Source of the DNA: JAAXHF01 sp965242605
Lineage (GTDB): Bacteria > Desulfobacterota > Binatia > Bin18
Direction of reading: 5' to 3'
NCBI GenBank assembly: GCA_965242605.1
Contig: CBDESS010000002.1
Coordinates: 124,001 to 188,000, forward strand
Length of the DNA: 64,000 bases
In this document: positions 42,341-50,102 of the stretch, one piece after another
How positions within the stretch are numbered: position 1 is the stretch's first letter
Layout of the letters: the number at the start of each line of letters is the position of its first letter
Notes under the pieces: generated by a model
What the model saw: the letters and a program-made list of their open reading frames with translations, nothing else
Told to the model about the DNA's origin: nothing
Databases searched by the model: none
Made by a program: the position numbers and the translations under genes

Positions 42341-44588
42341 GGGACGCGCGGGCACGAACACACGAAGACGGCTGCGGGGGCGGGAACGGTGGTCTTGTGA
42401 CCTGCTTCGCAGCCTGGGCCTGGTGGCGACAGCCGGCGGTCTCTTGTGGAGTGCTGCCCCGCCCCCCCCGGCCGTTGCTCAGAGCGACCCGGCCGACAGC
42501 CAGGCGGCAGTCCGGCTCAATTTTGAAGGCGCGGACATCCGCGAGGTGATTCACAGCATCGCTGCCGCCCTGGAGATTCACTACATCATTGACCCGCGTG
42601 TCCAGGGCCAGGTCACCGTTCGGACGGCCAGCGATATTCCCCATGATGAGCTGTTGTTCATCTTCCACCAGATTTTGCGCAGCAGCGGGGTGGCAGCCAA
42701 GCGCGTGGGCAATATCTACCATATTGTCCCGGTCGCAGAAGCAAAAACCAAGACCAGCGTCTCTCTCTCCCGGCAGTCGAGGGCGGACGATGCGTTTGTC
42801 ATTGAGGTCGTCACGGTTGAGCACGCGCCCGTCGAAGAGATGGCCAAGGTCCTCCAGCCGTTTGTCTCGCCCGGCGGCGATGTCCTGCCCTATCCACGCT
42901 CCAACCTGCTCGTGCTGTCTGACCTTGCCTCAAGTGTGCGCCGGCTCAAGGAGCTGTTGAGCATTTTTGATACCGATACGTTCGGCGAGCTGCACGCCGA
43001 GGTGTACCGGATTGAGCACGCCAATGTTGAAGACCTGAGCGAAGAGTTGACCGGCCTGCTTGGACCCTATGGGGTCATTACGGCCGTTGACACCCTGGCA
43101 ATGCATGGCGTGTTTGTCATTCCTCTGTCACGGCTCAATTCTGTTGCGGTCATTGCGTTCAACCCTGGCGTGTTTACCCATGTTGAAAAATGGATTCAGG
43201 TTCTTGATGTGCCGCCGGAAAAAGGCGGCGGTCGCACCGTCCATGTGTATGCGGTGGAAAATGCCAAAGCGGTTGATCTGGCCGGCATTTTAGGCGAGCT
43301 GTACGGTGGCGATGGGATGGCCAGAGGGCGGCGGAGCCGCAATCAAGGCTCGGGTACGCGCGGCAGCCGGCGCTCCGGGGCCACTGGCAGCGGCGGCTCA
43401 GAAGAGGGCAGCCTCCTCGGCAGTGACGGCGAGAGCCGCCAGAGCGGCGGTTTCGGCTCCGGTCGTGGCCGCCGGCGCGGCGGCGGGGACGGCGGAACCC
43501 AGAGTGTGCTGCTGGCACCCCAGGAAGGCGAGAAGCCGGTGTTTAAGGAGGAGGTCCGGGTGGTGGCCGATGAGATCAGCAACTCGCTGATTATTCTGGC
43601 TACGCCGCGCGACTATGCGATGATCCGGGACGTCTTGCGTAAGCTCGATATCGTGCCCCGGCAGGTGCTTATTGAGGCGATTATTGCCGAAATCCAGCTG
43701 ATCGGTACGCTCGCCTTTGGGCTGGAATATGCCCTGTCACAGGGGGGGATTGCGGATCTGCTCGGTACAAGTGAAGGGAGTGGGGTTGGTGCTGCCGAAA
43801 CCCCGGCGACCACCAGCCTGAGCGTTGGCAACAGCGCGTTGCTCGCGAGCTCAAAGCGGGCGGTGAATATCGGTGCGCAGGGCGTCTTCGGGTTTCTGAC
43901 CGACCGCGACCAGTTTCTGGCTTTGATCCAGGCCCTGGAGACCAAGCAGCGGGTCAATGTGCTGGCCACCCCGTATGTGATCGCGTCCGATAATCGTGAG
44001 GCGAGTATCCTGATTGGTGAAGAGGTGCCGATCCTGACCTCGACTTCGACGAGTACGCTGACTGATAACGCCCGGACCATCAACAGTGTCCAGTACCGCG
44101 ATACCGGCAGGATTTTGACAATTCTGCCCCAGATCAATTCGGCTGGTCTGGTCAATCTTGAGATTCGTCAGGAGGTCAGCTCTGTCGGCCAGTCCGAGTT
44201 TGGGCGGACGAACTCACCCAGCTTTGTGTCACGCGAGGCCGAGACTACGGTTGTTGTCCAGGATGGGGAGTCGGTGGTGTTGGGCGGCATTATTGCCGAC
44301 CAGATCAGACGGACCCGCAACGGGGTGCCGTTCCTGATGGATGTGCCGGTGTTGGGCCGCCTGTTCCGGGTGGATGGTGAGCGGACTGAGCGGACTGAGT
44401 TGATTATTCTGATTACGCCGCGGGTGATTCGGAGTCGTCAGGAGTTGCAGGCTGTCACCGAGGACTTTACTCGGCGGATCAAGACCCTGGGGGAGATGAT
44501 TGAGCGGGGAAAATCAAGCTGGCCGACCGCGGCGTCCGGCAGTCCGGCGGCTCTGCCCCCTCCAGCAAGACCGGATGAGCAGTCTTAG
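42333..44588 (+). CDS. gspD: Type II secretion outer-membrane secretin GspD
   Basis: 751 residues from the ATG at 42333. Signal peptide in LLRSLGLVATAGGLLWSAA. N0 domain (VRLNFEGADIREVIHSIAAA), N1-N3 domains, and a Gly/Ser/Arg-rich insertion in N3 (~residues 327-389). The secretin core begins at DYAMIRDVLRKLDIVPRQVL and contains VNVLATPYVIASDNREASIL, EEVPILTSTSTSTL, ESVVLGGIIADQIRRT and the terminal LIILITPRVIRS. It forms the outer-membrane channel. No pilotin gene follows directly. Downstream is a terminator. Confidence 0.95.
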   Translation: MAEGRAGTNTRRRLRGRERWSCDLLRSLGLVATAGGLLWSAAPPPPAVAQSDPADSQAAVRLNFEGADIREVIHSIAAALEIHYIIDPRVQGQVTVRTASDIPHDELLFIFHQILRSSGVAAKRVGNIYHIVPVAEAKTKTSVSLSRQSRADDAFVIEVVTVEHAPVEEMAKVLQPFVSPGGDVLPYPRSNLLVLSDLASSVRRLKELLSIFDTDTFGELHAEVYRIEHANVEDLSEELTGLLGPYGVITAVDTLAMHGVFVIPLSRLNSVAVIAFNPGVFTHVEKWIQVLDVPPEKGGGRTVHVYAVENAKAVDLAGILGELYGGDGMARGRRSRNQGSGTRGSRRSGATGSGGSEEGSLLGSDGESRQSGGFGSGRGRRRGGGDGGTQSVLLAPQEGEKPVFKEEVRVVADEISNSLIILATPRDYAMIRDVLRKLDIVPRQVLIEAIIAEIQLIGTLAFGLEYALSQGGIADLLGTSEGSGVGAAETPATTSLSVGNSALLASSKRAVNIGAQGVFGFLTDRDQFLALIQALETKQRVNVLATPYVIASDNREASILIGEEVPILTSTSTSTLTDNARTINSVQYRDTGRILTILPQINSAGLVNLEIRQEVSSVGQSEFGRTNSPSFVSREAETTVVVQDGESVVLGGIIADQIRRTRNGVPFLMDVPVLGRLFRVDGERTERTELIILITPRVIRSRQELQAVTEDFTRRIKTLGEMIERGKSSWPTAASGSPAALPPPARPDEQS

Positions 44589-44785
44589 GGGTCCTGGCAG
44601 ATGCATTGGGGAGCGGCTCAGGTGGCGGGGAGTGCCGGGGGGCTGTGGGTCATGGGGACGGGTGGGAAGCGCGGGCGCGGGACCTGACCGCCCCATGCCG
44701 ACAGGAAGCCTGCGCCGGGCCTGGAAGGTCCTGACTGAACGCAGGGCCAAGCCGCAGGGGCGCGATCTTCCTGTTCCGGCTGCAA
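44589..44785. other. Non-coding GC-rich stretch after gspD
   Basis: No supported gene or known RNA was found. I looked for signal-recognition-particle RNA and RNase P consensus blocks and saw neither. Together with the terminator and repeat that follow, it makes up the 338-base gap between gspD and the secreted-protein gene. Confidence 0.4.
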
Positions 44786-44814
44786 AAAAAGGAGAGGGGC
44801 TTCCCTCTCCTTTT
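44786..44814. terminator. Bidirectional intrinsic terminator
   Basis: GGAGAGGG pairs with CCCTCTCC around GCTT, with A7 on the left and T4 on the right. It can end gspD transcripts on the plus strand and, with a T7 tail, transcripts of the secreted-protein gene on the minus strand. A second GC hairpin without a T-run lies at 44822-44842. Confidence 0.8.
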
Positions 44815-44881
44815 GACTCTGACCCGCCCGGAGGCCGGGCGGGGGTTGGCTGAGGTGACGCTCAGCTCGTTACTGGACAGT

Positions 44882-44917
44882 TCCCGGAGGGACACCCGGA
44901 GGGACCCCGGAGGGAAC
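44882..44917. repeat. Three tandem 12-bp units
   Basis: TCCCGGAGGGAC, ACCCGGAGGGAC and CCCGGAGGGAAC follow each other just downstream of the secreted-protein gene's stop. Each holds the palindrome CCGG within CCCGGAGGG. Function unknown. Confidence 0.6.
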
Positions 44918-44926
44918 AGCCCCCTC

Positions 44927-46276
44927 TCATGGAGGAGTTATTCCGGTGTGCCAGCGGATCGGACTCAGATTGTCGTACATGCCGGAGGTCACGTCAAAGG
45001 CTGACATGGTGAATCCGAAGACAGGGAGACCCCAAGGTCCTCCATTTCCACCTAGTGGTAGTGGTACTGTACCCGCACCCGCGTATGTCTGAGCCGCAAG
45101 GGTGAAACTCATCGTCATGTCGTCGGTCCCAGTTTCAGTCCCCGCCATAGCCTTCATGTCCCCAGCATACTTCTTGTCGGTGTTATTGACGATGCGGAAA
45201 CTCCCGGCCTCAGCGTTGAATCCCTCAATAACTACCACGTCATTGCATGTGACCTGGGTCAGGCGGTTCTCCATCATCTCAAAGCGGCACATGTTGACAG
45301 TCTGGTCAAGCATGACCTCATGGTTTGCAACAGTGTTCCCCGCTTCGTCAAAGACATACATGGTCAGCGGGTCGGTATTGGTCCGCGGTTGGTTGTCCAC
45401 CACTGTCTGATAGTTCAGCGGATGAGTGTCGGGGAAGGTCAGGATGACATCTGTCGTGGCATTGAGGACTGGATCGGTGATCCAACGACCGAACAGATGG
45501 CGTTTGATCTCCTCCCGTGCGTTGAAAGCCATGAAGCCGGCGTTGCACTCCTGGACATTGCAGGACGTCAGAGCGACGGGGTTATATGTTGAGGCAAAGC
45601 CCTCCTCAGCAGAGACGAGGTAGGCGAGGCCCGAGATATCTCTAACCGTACTGGTTGCCATGTCCTCGCCGGTCCCAGTAGACGCTACCTTCGGGAATGC
45701 CTCAATGATGCCCATTGTACCGTCAAGCATGATGGTCGGATTGTCCATCGTCGGCGTTCTCATGACATTGCTCCCCCCTCTTGTCATCGCCGGCTGTGTC
45801 ACCATGGCATCACACTCGCCAGGATTGCCGAGTGTCAGCATGGACCCGTCGCCGGCGGCATTGGCACTGATGGAGGCCGTCCAGGTGTCGCCTGGCATGA
45901 GGCAGATATCAAACTGGGCCAGCATCGGGGGTCGACGGAATGCATTGTGGGCGGCCATGGTGTCACCACTGGTATCCCGCGCGACACTAGCTACCTGATC
46001 GGTGAACGGGGGGGTATCTCCACTCCGCACGATGACCCTGACCACATTCCTGGTCTGCGTCGCCGGATCATCCATGACTCCCCCCGGAGAGTCAATACTG
46101 AGGTAGGTATCCCTGTCTTCTGTGGTCCAGTAGTGGAAGAGGAGATAGCTGCCTAGCCCGCCGGCTCTGGGCACCTGTCCCGGATTTCCCTCGTGTGCAT
46201 GCGCGGGCTGCATGGCAAAGAGCAGGGTGCCGGCTACGAGTGCCGTAGCCAGGGTATATTGTCCGACTTTTCTCAT
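44927..46276 (-). CDS. Secreted protein of unknown function
   Basis: 449 residues. Clear signal peptide (TLATALVAGTLLFAMQPAHA) cut before HEGNPG. The mature part begins GLGSYLLFHYWTTEDRDTYL, followed by VVRVIVRSGD and PMLAQFDICLMPGDTWTASI. From memory this pattern recurs in large secreted proteins of proteobacteria that carry an N-terminal strand-rich domain with LLFPYY-like and LSPxDVWTA-like motifs. Several Cys residues (DICLMP, GECDAMV, SCNVQECNAG, NMCRFEM, VTCNDV) could form disulfides. The ATG at 46276 has a strong AAGGAGGA site. It converges on gspD and is a candidate substrate of that secretion system, which is inference. Confidence 0.8.
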   Translation of the reverse strand: MRKVGQYTLATALVAGTLLFAMQPAHAHEGNPGQVPRAGGLGSYLLFHYWTTEDRDTYLSIDSPGGVMDDPATQTRNVVRVIVRSGDTPPFTDQVASVARDTSGDTMAAHNAFRRPPMLAQFDICLMPGDTWTASISANAAGDGSMLTLGNPGECDAMVTQPAMTRGGSNVMRTPTMDNPTIMLDGTMGIIEAFPKVASTGTGEDMATSTVRDISGLAYLVSAEEGFASTYNPVALTSCNVQECNAGFMAFNAREEIKRHLFGRWITDPVLNATTDVILTFPDTHPLNYQTVVDNQPRTNTDPLTMYVFDEAGNTVANHEVMLDQTVNMCRFEMMENRLTQVTCNDVVVIEGFNAEAGSFRIVNNTDKKYAGDMKAMAGTETGTDDMTMSFTLAAQTYAGAGTVPLPLGGNGGPWGLPVFGFTMSAFDVTSGMYDNLSPIRWHTGITPP

Positions 46277-46330
46277 GATTGTCTGTCCTCCTTATACAGG
46301 TGTTGTCTGCCTCAAAGGCTGTCTTCGGCG

Positions 46331-46408
46331 TCAAGAGCAGGGCATCAGGCTGAGCCCCTGTAGTCCATTCCCATCCAAAAGTCCAGTATCCGTGTTTCGG
46401 CCCCCCAA
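46331..46408 (-). CDS. Possible 25-codon leader ORF (TTG start)
   Basis: On the minus strand a 12-base stretch fully complementary to the usual 16S 3' end (TAAGGAGGTGAT, 46422-46411) is followed after six bases by TTG at 46408. The frame reads GGRNTDTGLLDGNGLQGLSL and stops at 46331. It lies in the 5' leader of the secreted-protein gene. Whether it is translated is unknown. Confidence 0.35.
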   Translation of the reverse strand: MGGRNTDTGLLDGNGLQGLSLMPCS

Positions 46409-46450
46409 AGATCACCTCCTTACTTCTGTCTCCTCATGTGGAGTATCTCT

Positions 46451-46481
46451 GTATACTGATGAAATCCGGAATGTATGTCAA
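46451..46481 (-). promoter_or_regulatory. Candidate promoter of the secreted-protein gene
   Basis: On the minus strand TTGACA (46481-46476) precedes the overlapping hexamers CAGTAT (16-base spacer) and GTATAC (19-base spacer). It would give a leader of about 165 bases containing the extended Shine-Dalgarno sequence. Confidence 0.4.
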
Positions 46482-46522
46482 GTGTATTTTGCAGGCTTGG
46501 GGGCCTGCTGACATGTCTGTGG

Positions 46523-46987
46523 TCATTTTTTCCTGGGAGCGCGCCTGGGGTTTATGACCCGGTACCACACTTCGCCCTCTTTCCGCCAGGTATCCGTGAC
46601 GGAGGTGGATGTGAGCATCGGGCCGCCGAAGGGGAGCGTATATTCATATTTCAGGCGCAGCCTCACATTCGCTTCCCGGACGGATGGGTCGGGTTGCAAA
46701 GCCTGCGGGTCAATCACGGCAAATTCTTTGATTCTGACGCCTGAGCGCAGGCGGGCCAGGGAGATTTGTTCTCCGACCTGTTTTTGCTGATCGGGGTGTT
46801 CGTACTGGAGGGCCAGCGTCATGTTGTGCTCAGCTCTGGCCCGCCAGTAGGCTTCAAGCCGCGTTTGCAGGCTTTCCGGGGCGGCTTGCGGGGCCGGCGG
46901 CTGTGGCGTGGGGGCTTTGAGGCCGGCGCAGGCTGACACAGACAGGCTCAGCAGTATGCAGAGCAGGGTTCTCAGGGTTTGATGCAC
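46523..46987 (-). CDS. Small lipoprotein with NTF2/SnoaL-like domain
   Basis: About 154 residues from the GTG at 46987. The lipoprotein signal is HQTLRTLLCILLSLSVSAC with lipid Cys20. A proline-rich linker (APTPQPPAPQAAPE) leads to an alpha+beta domain starting LEAYWRARAEHNMTLALQYE, as in NTF2-like folds, and ending VWYRVINPRRAPRKK. Function is not recognised. It is divergent from wzt and lies upstream of the secreted-protein promoter. The start is uncertain, since the frame continues upstream without a signal-like sequence. Confidence 0.7.
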   Translation of the reverse strand: MHQTLRTLLCILLSLSVSACAGLKAPTPQPPAPQAAPESLQTRLEAYWRARAEHNMTLALQYEHPDQQKQVGEQISLARLRSGVRIKEFAVIDPQALQPDPSVREANVRLRLKYEYTLPFGGPMLTSTSVTDTWRKEGEVWYRVINPRRAPRKK

Positions 46988-47123
46988 TGTGATCAGGATA
47001 ACAATTGGGAGGGTCGGTGTCAATGGCCGCGGCTTCGGGGCCATGTCTTGCGGTGGTCGCTGTTTTCGGTTATCAGGTGGCAACTCCCGGTGTTCCTCGT
47101 TCCTGTGTTGAGCTGTGGCTGGA

Positions 47124-48320
47124 ATGAATTCGCGGCTGTTGATTGAAGCGTGCGGGCTTGGCAAATCCTACCATCTGTATCACCGCCACCTTGACCGTCT
47201 GAAGGAAGCGGTATGGCTGGGCCGGCGGCGTTTTTCTGAGGAGTTCTGGGCGGTGCGCGAGGTGTCCTTGCAGGTCTATCAGGGCGATGCCTGGGGGATT
47301 GTTGGAGAAAACGGGGCTGGAAAAAGTACGCTGCTCAAACTCTTGTGTGGCGTCACCCTGGCGTCTGAGGGACAGGTACGCAGGGTTGGCCGGGTCAGCT
47401 CTCTGCTTGAACTTGGGATTGGCTTTCATCCTGAGTACAGCGGGCGCGAAAACCTGGCCCTGTCGGGCGCTCTGATGGGTCTGGGTCAGGAAGAGTTGGC
47501 GGAGTGCCTGCCGCGGATTCTGGAGTTTGCCGACATTGGCGATTTCATTGAGCGGCCGCTGAAAACCTATTCGTCCGGCATGGCGGTGCGGCTGGCCTTT
47601 GCCCTGGCCAGTTGTGTTGAGCCGGATGTGCTTGTCACCGATGAGATTCTTTCCGTTGGGGATGAGGCGTTCCAGAAAAAGTGTATTCGCTGGGTGGAAG
47701 ATTTTCTTGGTGGTGGCGGAACGCTGCTGTTCTGCGGCCATAATACCTACCACATCAGGAAACTGTGCGGCAAGGCCATGTGGCTGCACCGGGGGCGGGT
47801 GCGCGCGCAGGGGGCGGCGTCAGGCGTGGTCCGGGAGTATGCGGATTTCATCGAAGCCCAGAGCCGGACGGACGCAGACCGGACGGATGACTATCCGGTC
47901 GCGCTGAGCGCTGGAGAGAACCGGGTCACTGAGGTCCGGCTGTTGGACGGCTCGGCCCAGGAAACCTCACAGTTCCATTTTGGACAGCCGTTCCGGGCCC
48001 GGGTCAGGGTGGAGGCCGGGGCGGGGGAGACCGGGCCGCCGGTGATTCACATTGGTCTTGTCCGGTCCGACCTGGTCCCGGTCTATGGGGTGTCTTCGGA
48101 CATGGATGGGGTTGTGCCGCGGTGCCTGGAGGGGCGCACCTATCGGATCGATTACGTTTTGCCCCGGCTCAGCCTGTTGCCTGGACGCTATGTGCTACGC
48201 GCCTACGCTATGGACAGCGCCGGCTTGCGGCATTTTGATACGGTTGAGCATGAGTTCTCGGTGTACGGAGAGAATCGGGAACTCGGCCTATGCTCCTTGC
48301 CGCATAGCTGGGAGACCTAG
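47124..48320 (+). CDS. wzt: Polysaccharide ABC exporter ATPase Wzt with C-terminal glycan-binding domain
   Basis: 398 residues. ABC domain: FWAVREVSLQVYQGDAWGIV, Walker A GENGAGKSTLLKLL, signature TYSSGMAVRLAFALA, Walker B DVLVTDEILSVGD, switch His in FCGHNTYHIRKL. Residues from ~250 to the end form a beta-rich domain (VTEVRLLDGSAQETSQFHFG; IHIGLVRSDLVPVYGVSSDM; YVLPRLSLLPGRYVLRAYAM) like the Wzt carbohydrate-binding domain of E. coli O9a. There the domain recognises the capped non-reducing end of the chain. The start is the ATG at 47124; a GTG at 47115 is an alternative. Its permease Wzm is one gene away. Confidence 0.9.
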   Translation: MNSRLLIEACGLGKSYHLYHRHLDRLKEAVWLGRRRFSEEFWAVREVSLQVYQGDAWGIVGENGAGKSTLLKLLCGVTLASEGQVRRVGRVSSLLELGIGFHPEYSGRENLALSGALMGLGQEELAECLPRILEFADIGDFIERPLKTYSSGMAVRLAFALASCVEPDVLVTDEILSVGDEAFQKKCIRWVEDFLGGGGTLLFCGHNTYHIRKLCGKAMWLHRGRVRAQGAASGVVREYADFIEAQSRTDADRTDDYPVALSAGENRVTEVRLLDGSAQETSQFHFGQPFRARVRVEAGAGETGPPVIHIGLVRSDLVPVYGVSSDMDGVVPRCLEGRTYRIDYVLPRLSLLPGRYVLRAYAMDSAGLRHFDTVEHEFSVYGENRELGLCSLPHSWET

Positions 48321-48335
48321 CAGAGGGGCGGAGTG

Positions 48336-49268
48336 ATGAAGGCGGCGGCGTTGTGGAAGATCAGTCAGGACGGGTTGAGATATGGGCTGTATTTCCCGCT
48401 GGCGGCCTTATTCCCCTTGCCGATAGCCTACCGTCTGGCGCAAATCTGGGGACGGTTGGAAGCTTGGCGTTCTCCCGCTGAACTGCTCGGCCTGATCCGG
48501 GCCAATGCGGCCTCAGCGCTCCAGTCAGAGGAGCTGCCAGCGACGGACATGGGAGAACAATTTTTTGAGGTCATGAACTGTGACCGGATTGACGCGTATG
48601 CCTCTTGGTTGTATTCGTGGCACCGGTTACAACGGTGGGTGCGAGTGACAGGAGAAGAGCGGCTCTTTACCGCTGTGGCCGAGAAGCGGGGCGTGCTCCT
48701 GCTCACCTTCCATTTTGGCGGCGGCTCTCTCATCTTTCCGTATCTGCGGAGTCACGGGATGTCGGCCCATCTTGTGGCAAATTCACTCCAGCGGACGCGG
48801 GAGGGAGGGGGGTGGGCACAGTATACATTCGGTCGGCTGCGGTTTCAGCATATTGCGCGGCTGATGAAGCGCGAGGTGATTTTTGTCGGCGGTGTCGGTC
48901 CCCGGAAAATTCACCGGGCGCTTGCCAAGGGCGGTATGGTGGTAGCCCTCCTGGATGTGGTACCCGAGTTTGTCGGTATCAAAGAGTGGAGAGAAGAGCA
49001 AGAAGTCCCCTTCCTGGGACGGCCCGCCCGGTTTCCGACCGGCTTGCTGTCGATCGCAGCCCGGACCGACGCCGTGATCGTGCCCTTTTTTGGTTGGGTC
49101 GGGGCAGACCGCCATTGGCATCTCTCGTTTGAGGAGCCGTGTCGGGCCATCGCGCCGAGTGAAACCTTGCCTGTCTTAGTCGGTTTGCTTGAGCGCTACA
49201 TTCGGCAGTACCCACACGAGTGGCATCATTGGCCAGCGGCCCAGGCATTTTACCGCCAAGCCAACTAG
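48336..49268 (+). CDS. Lysophospholipid acyltransferase-like (LpxL/HtrB-related) protein
   Basis: About 310 residues; GTG 48333 or ATG 48336 are both possible. N-terminal membrane-near segment (GLYFPLAALFPLPIAYRLAQ), then the acyltransferase core TFHFGGGSLIFPYLRSHG and VVALLDVVPEFVGIKEWREE with VPFLGRPARFPTGLLSIA. In LpxL enzymes the motif is His-x4-acid; here it is H-F-G-G-G-S, so the catalytic acid is not at the usual place. It is inserted between wzt and wzm and could acylate the glycan or its lipid carrier. A related non-LPS acyltransferase is the main alternative. Confidence 0.75.
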   Translation: MKAAALWKISQDGLRYGLYFPLAALFPLPIAYRLAQIWGRLEAWRSPAELLGLIRANAASALQSEELPATDMGEQFFEVMNCDRIDAYASWLYSWHRLQRWVRVTGEERLFTAVAEKRGVLLLTFHFGGGSLIFPYLRSHGMSAHLVANSLQRTREGGGWAQYTFGRLRFQHIARLMKREVIFVGGVGPRKIHRALAKGGMVVALLDVVPEFVGIKEWREEQEVPFLGRPARFPTGLLSIAARTDAVIVPFFGWVGADRHWHLSFEEPCRAIAPSETLPVLVGLLERYIRQYPHEWHHWPAAQAFYRQAN

Positions 49269-49272
49269 AACA

Positions 49273-50073
49273 ATGGTCAATCCGCTGGCACTGGTCCGCA
49301 CTGCCGTGCAGCACCGGGCATTGTTAGGCCAGATGGTGGCGCGTGATGTGACGGCGCGTTTTGCAGGGACGAGTCTCGGTGCGGTGTGGAATCTCATTCA
49401 GCCGTTTATCCTGCTGTGTCTGTATACGTTTGTGTTCGGGGTGATTTACCAGGTGCGCTTTCAGGTTGAAGGGGTCGGCTTTGTGCCGTTTTTGTTTTGC
49501 GGCCTGTGGCCGTGGCTGGCGTTTCAGGACGCCTGTCTGCGTTCGGTGACGGTCATTGTCGATAACGCCCAGTTGATGAAGCGTGTCCAGTTTCCCTCGG
49601 AACTGCTGGTCTTGTCCGCGGTGGTGTCGAGCTTTGTCAGCCACGCGGCCGGCTTTGGTTTGATGCTGGCCGGGGTTGGCTTGTGGCAGGGCGGGCTTTC
49701 TCCGCTGGCCGTTGGCCTGCTGGCGGTTCCGTTTCTGCTCCAGGTGCTGCTGGCCGTTGCCCTCGGCCTGCTGCTGGCCCCGGCCAATGTCTTTGTGCGG
49801 GATGTGTCGCAACTGAGCGGGGCGCTGTTTACGGTGTGGTTCTTCCTGTCTCCGGTCTTGTATTCCGTGCAGATGGTGCCCGAAGCTCTGCAAGCCCTCC
49901 TGGCCTGGAATCCGCTGACCCCCATCCTGTCCCTGTACCGGGCGTTGATTCTCAGCCCTGAACAGGTGGGCTGGACTTTGGTCTTGTATCCCTTCATTCT
50001 CTCTCTGGTATTGCTCGGCTTGGCCCAGCGGCTCTTTTCTGGCTGCAAAGGCTATTTTGCCGATTATCTCTAG
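49273..50073 (+). CDS. wzm: Polysaccharide ABC exporter permease Wzm
   Basis: 266 residues, ABC-2 type permease. It starts MVNPLALVRTAVQHRALLGQ, with VARDVTARFAGTSLGAVWNL, the cytoplasmic gate helix typical of O-antigen and teichoic acid exporters. Six hydrophobic segments follow (PFILLCLYTFVFGVIY; FVPFLFCGLWPWLAF; AAGFGLMLAGVGLW; LLQVLLAVALGLLL; ALFTVWFFLSPVLY; LVLYPFILSLVLLGL). It pairs with Wzt to move undecaprenyl-linked glycan across the inner membrane. It starts 4 bases after the acyltransferase gene. Confidence 0.92.
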   Translation: MVNPLALVRTAVQHRALLGQMVARDVTARFAGTSLGAVWNLIQPFILLCLYTFVFGVIYQVRFQVEGVGFVPFLFCGLWPWLAFQDACLRSVTVIVDNAQLMKRVQFPSELLVLSAVVSSFVSHAAGFGLMLAGVGLWQGGLSPLAVGLLAVPFLLQVLLAVALGLLLAPANVFVRDVSQLSGALFTVWFFLSPVLYSVQMVPEALQALLAWNPLTPILSLYRALILSPEQVGWTLVLYPFILSLVLLGLAQRLFSGCKGYFADYL

Positions 50074-50102
50074 GGGCTGTGGGCTGAGGCTGGAAACACA
50101 CG

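Noticed and set aside
44589..44785. Possible small structured RNA (signal recognition particle or RNase P)
   Set aside because: The conserved GGAAGGAAGCAGCC-like and RNase P core blocks are absent. What remains is a GC-rich intergenic stretch.
44500..44853. 117-codon frame beginning inside gspD
   Set aside because: It is in another frame over conserved secretin sequence and runs through the terminator hairpin.
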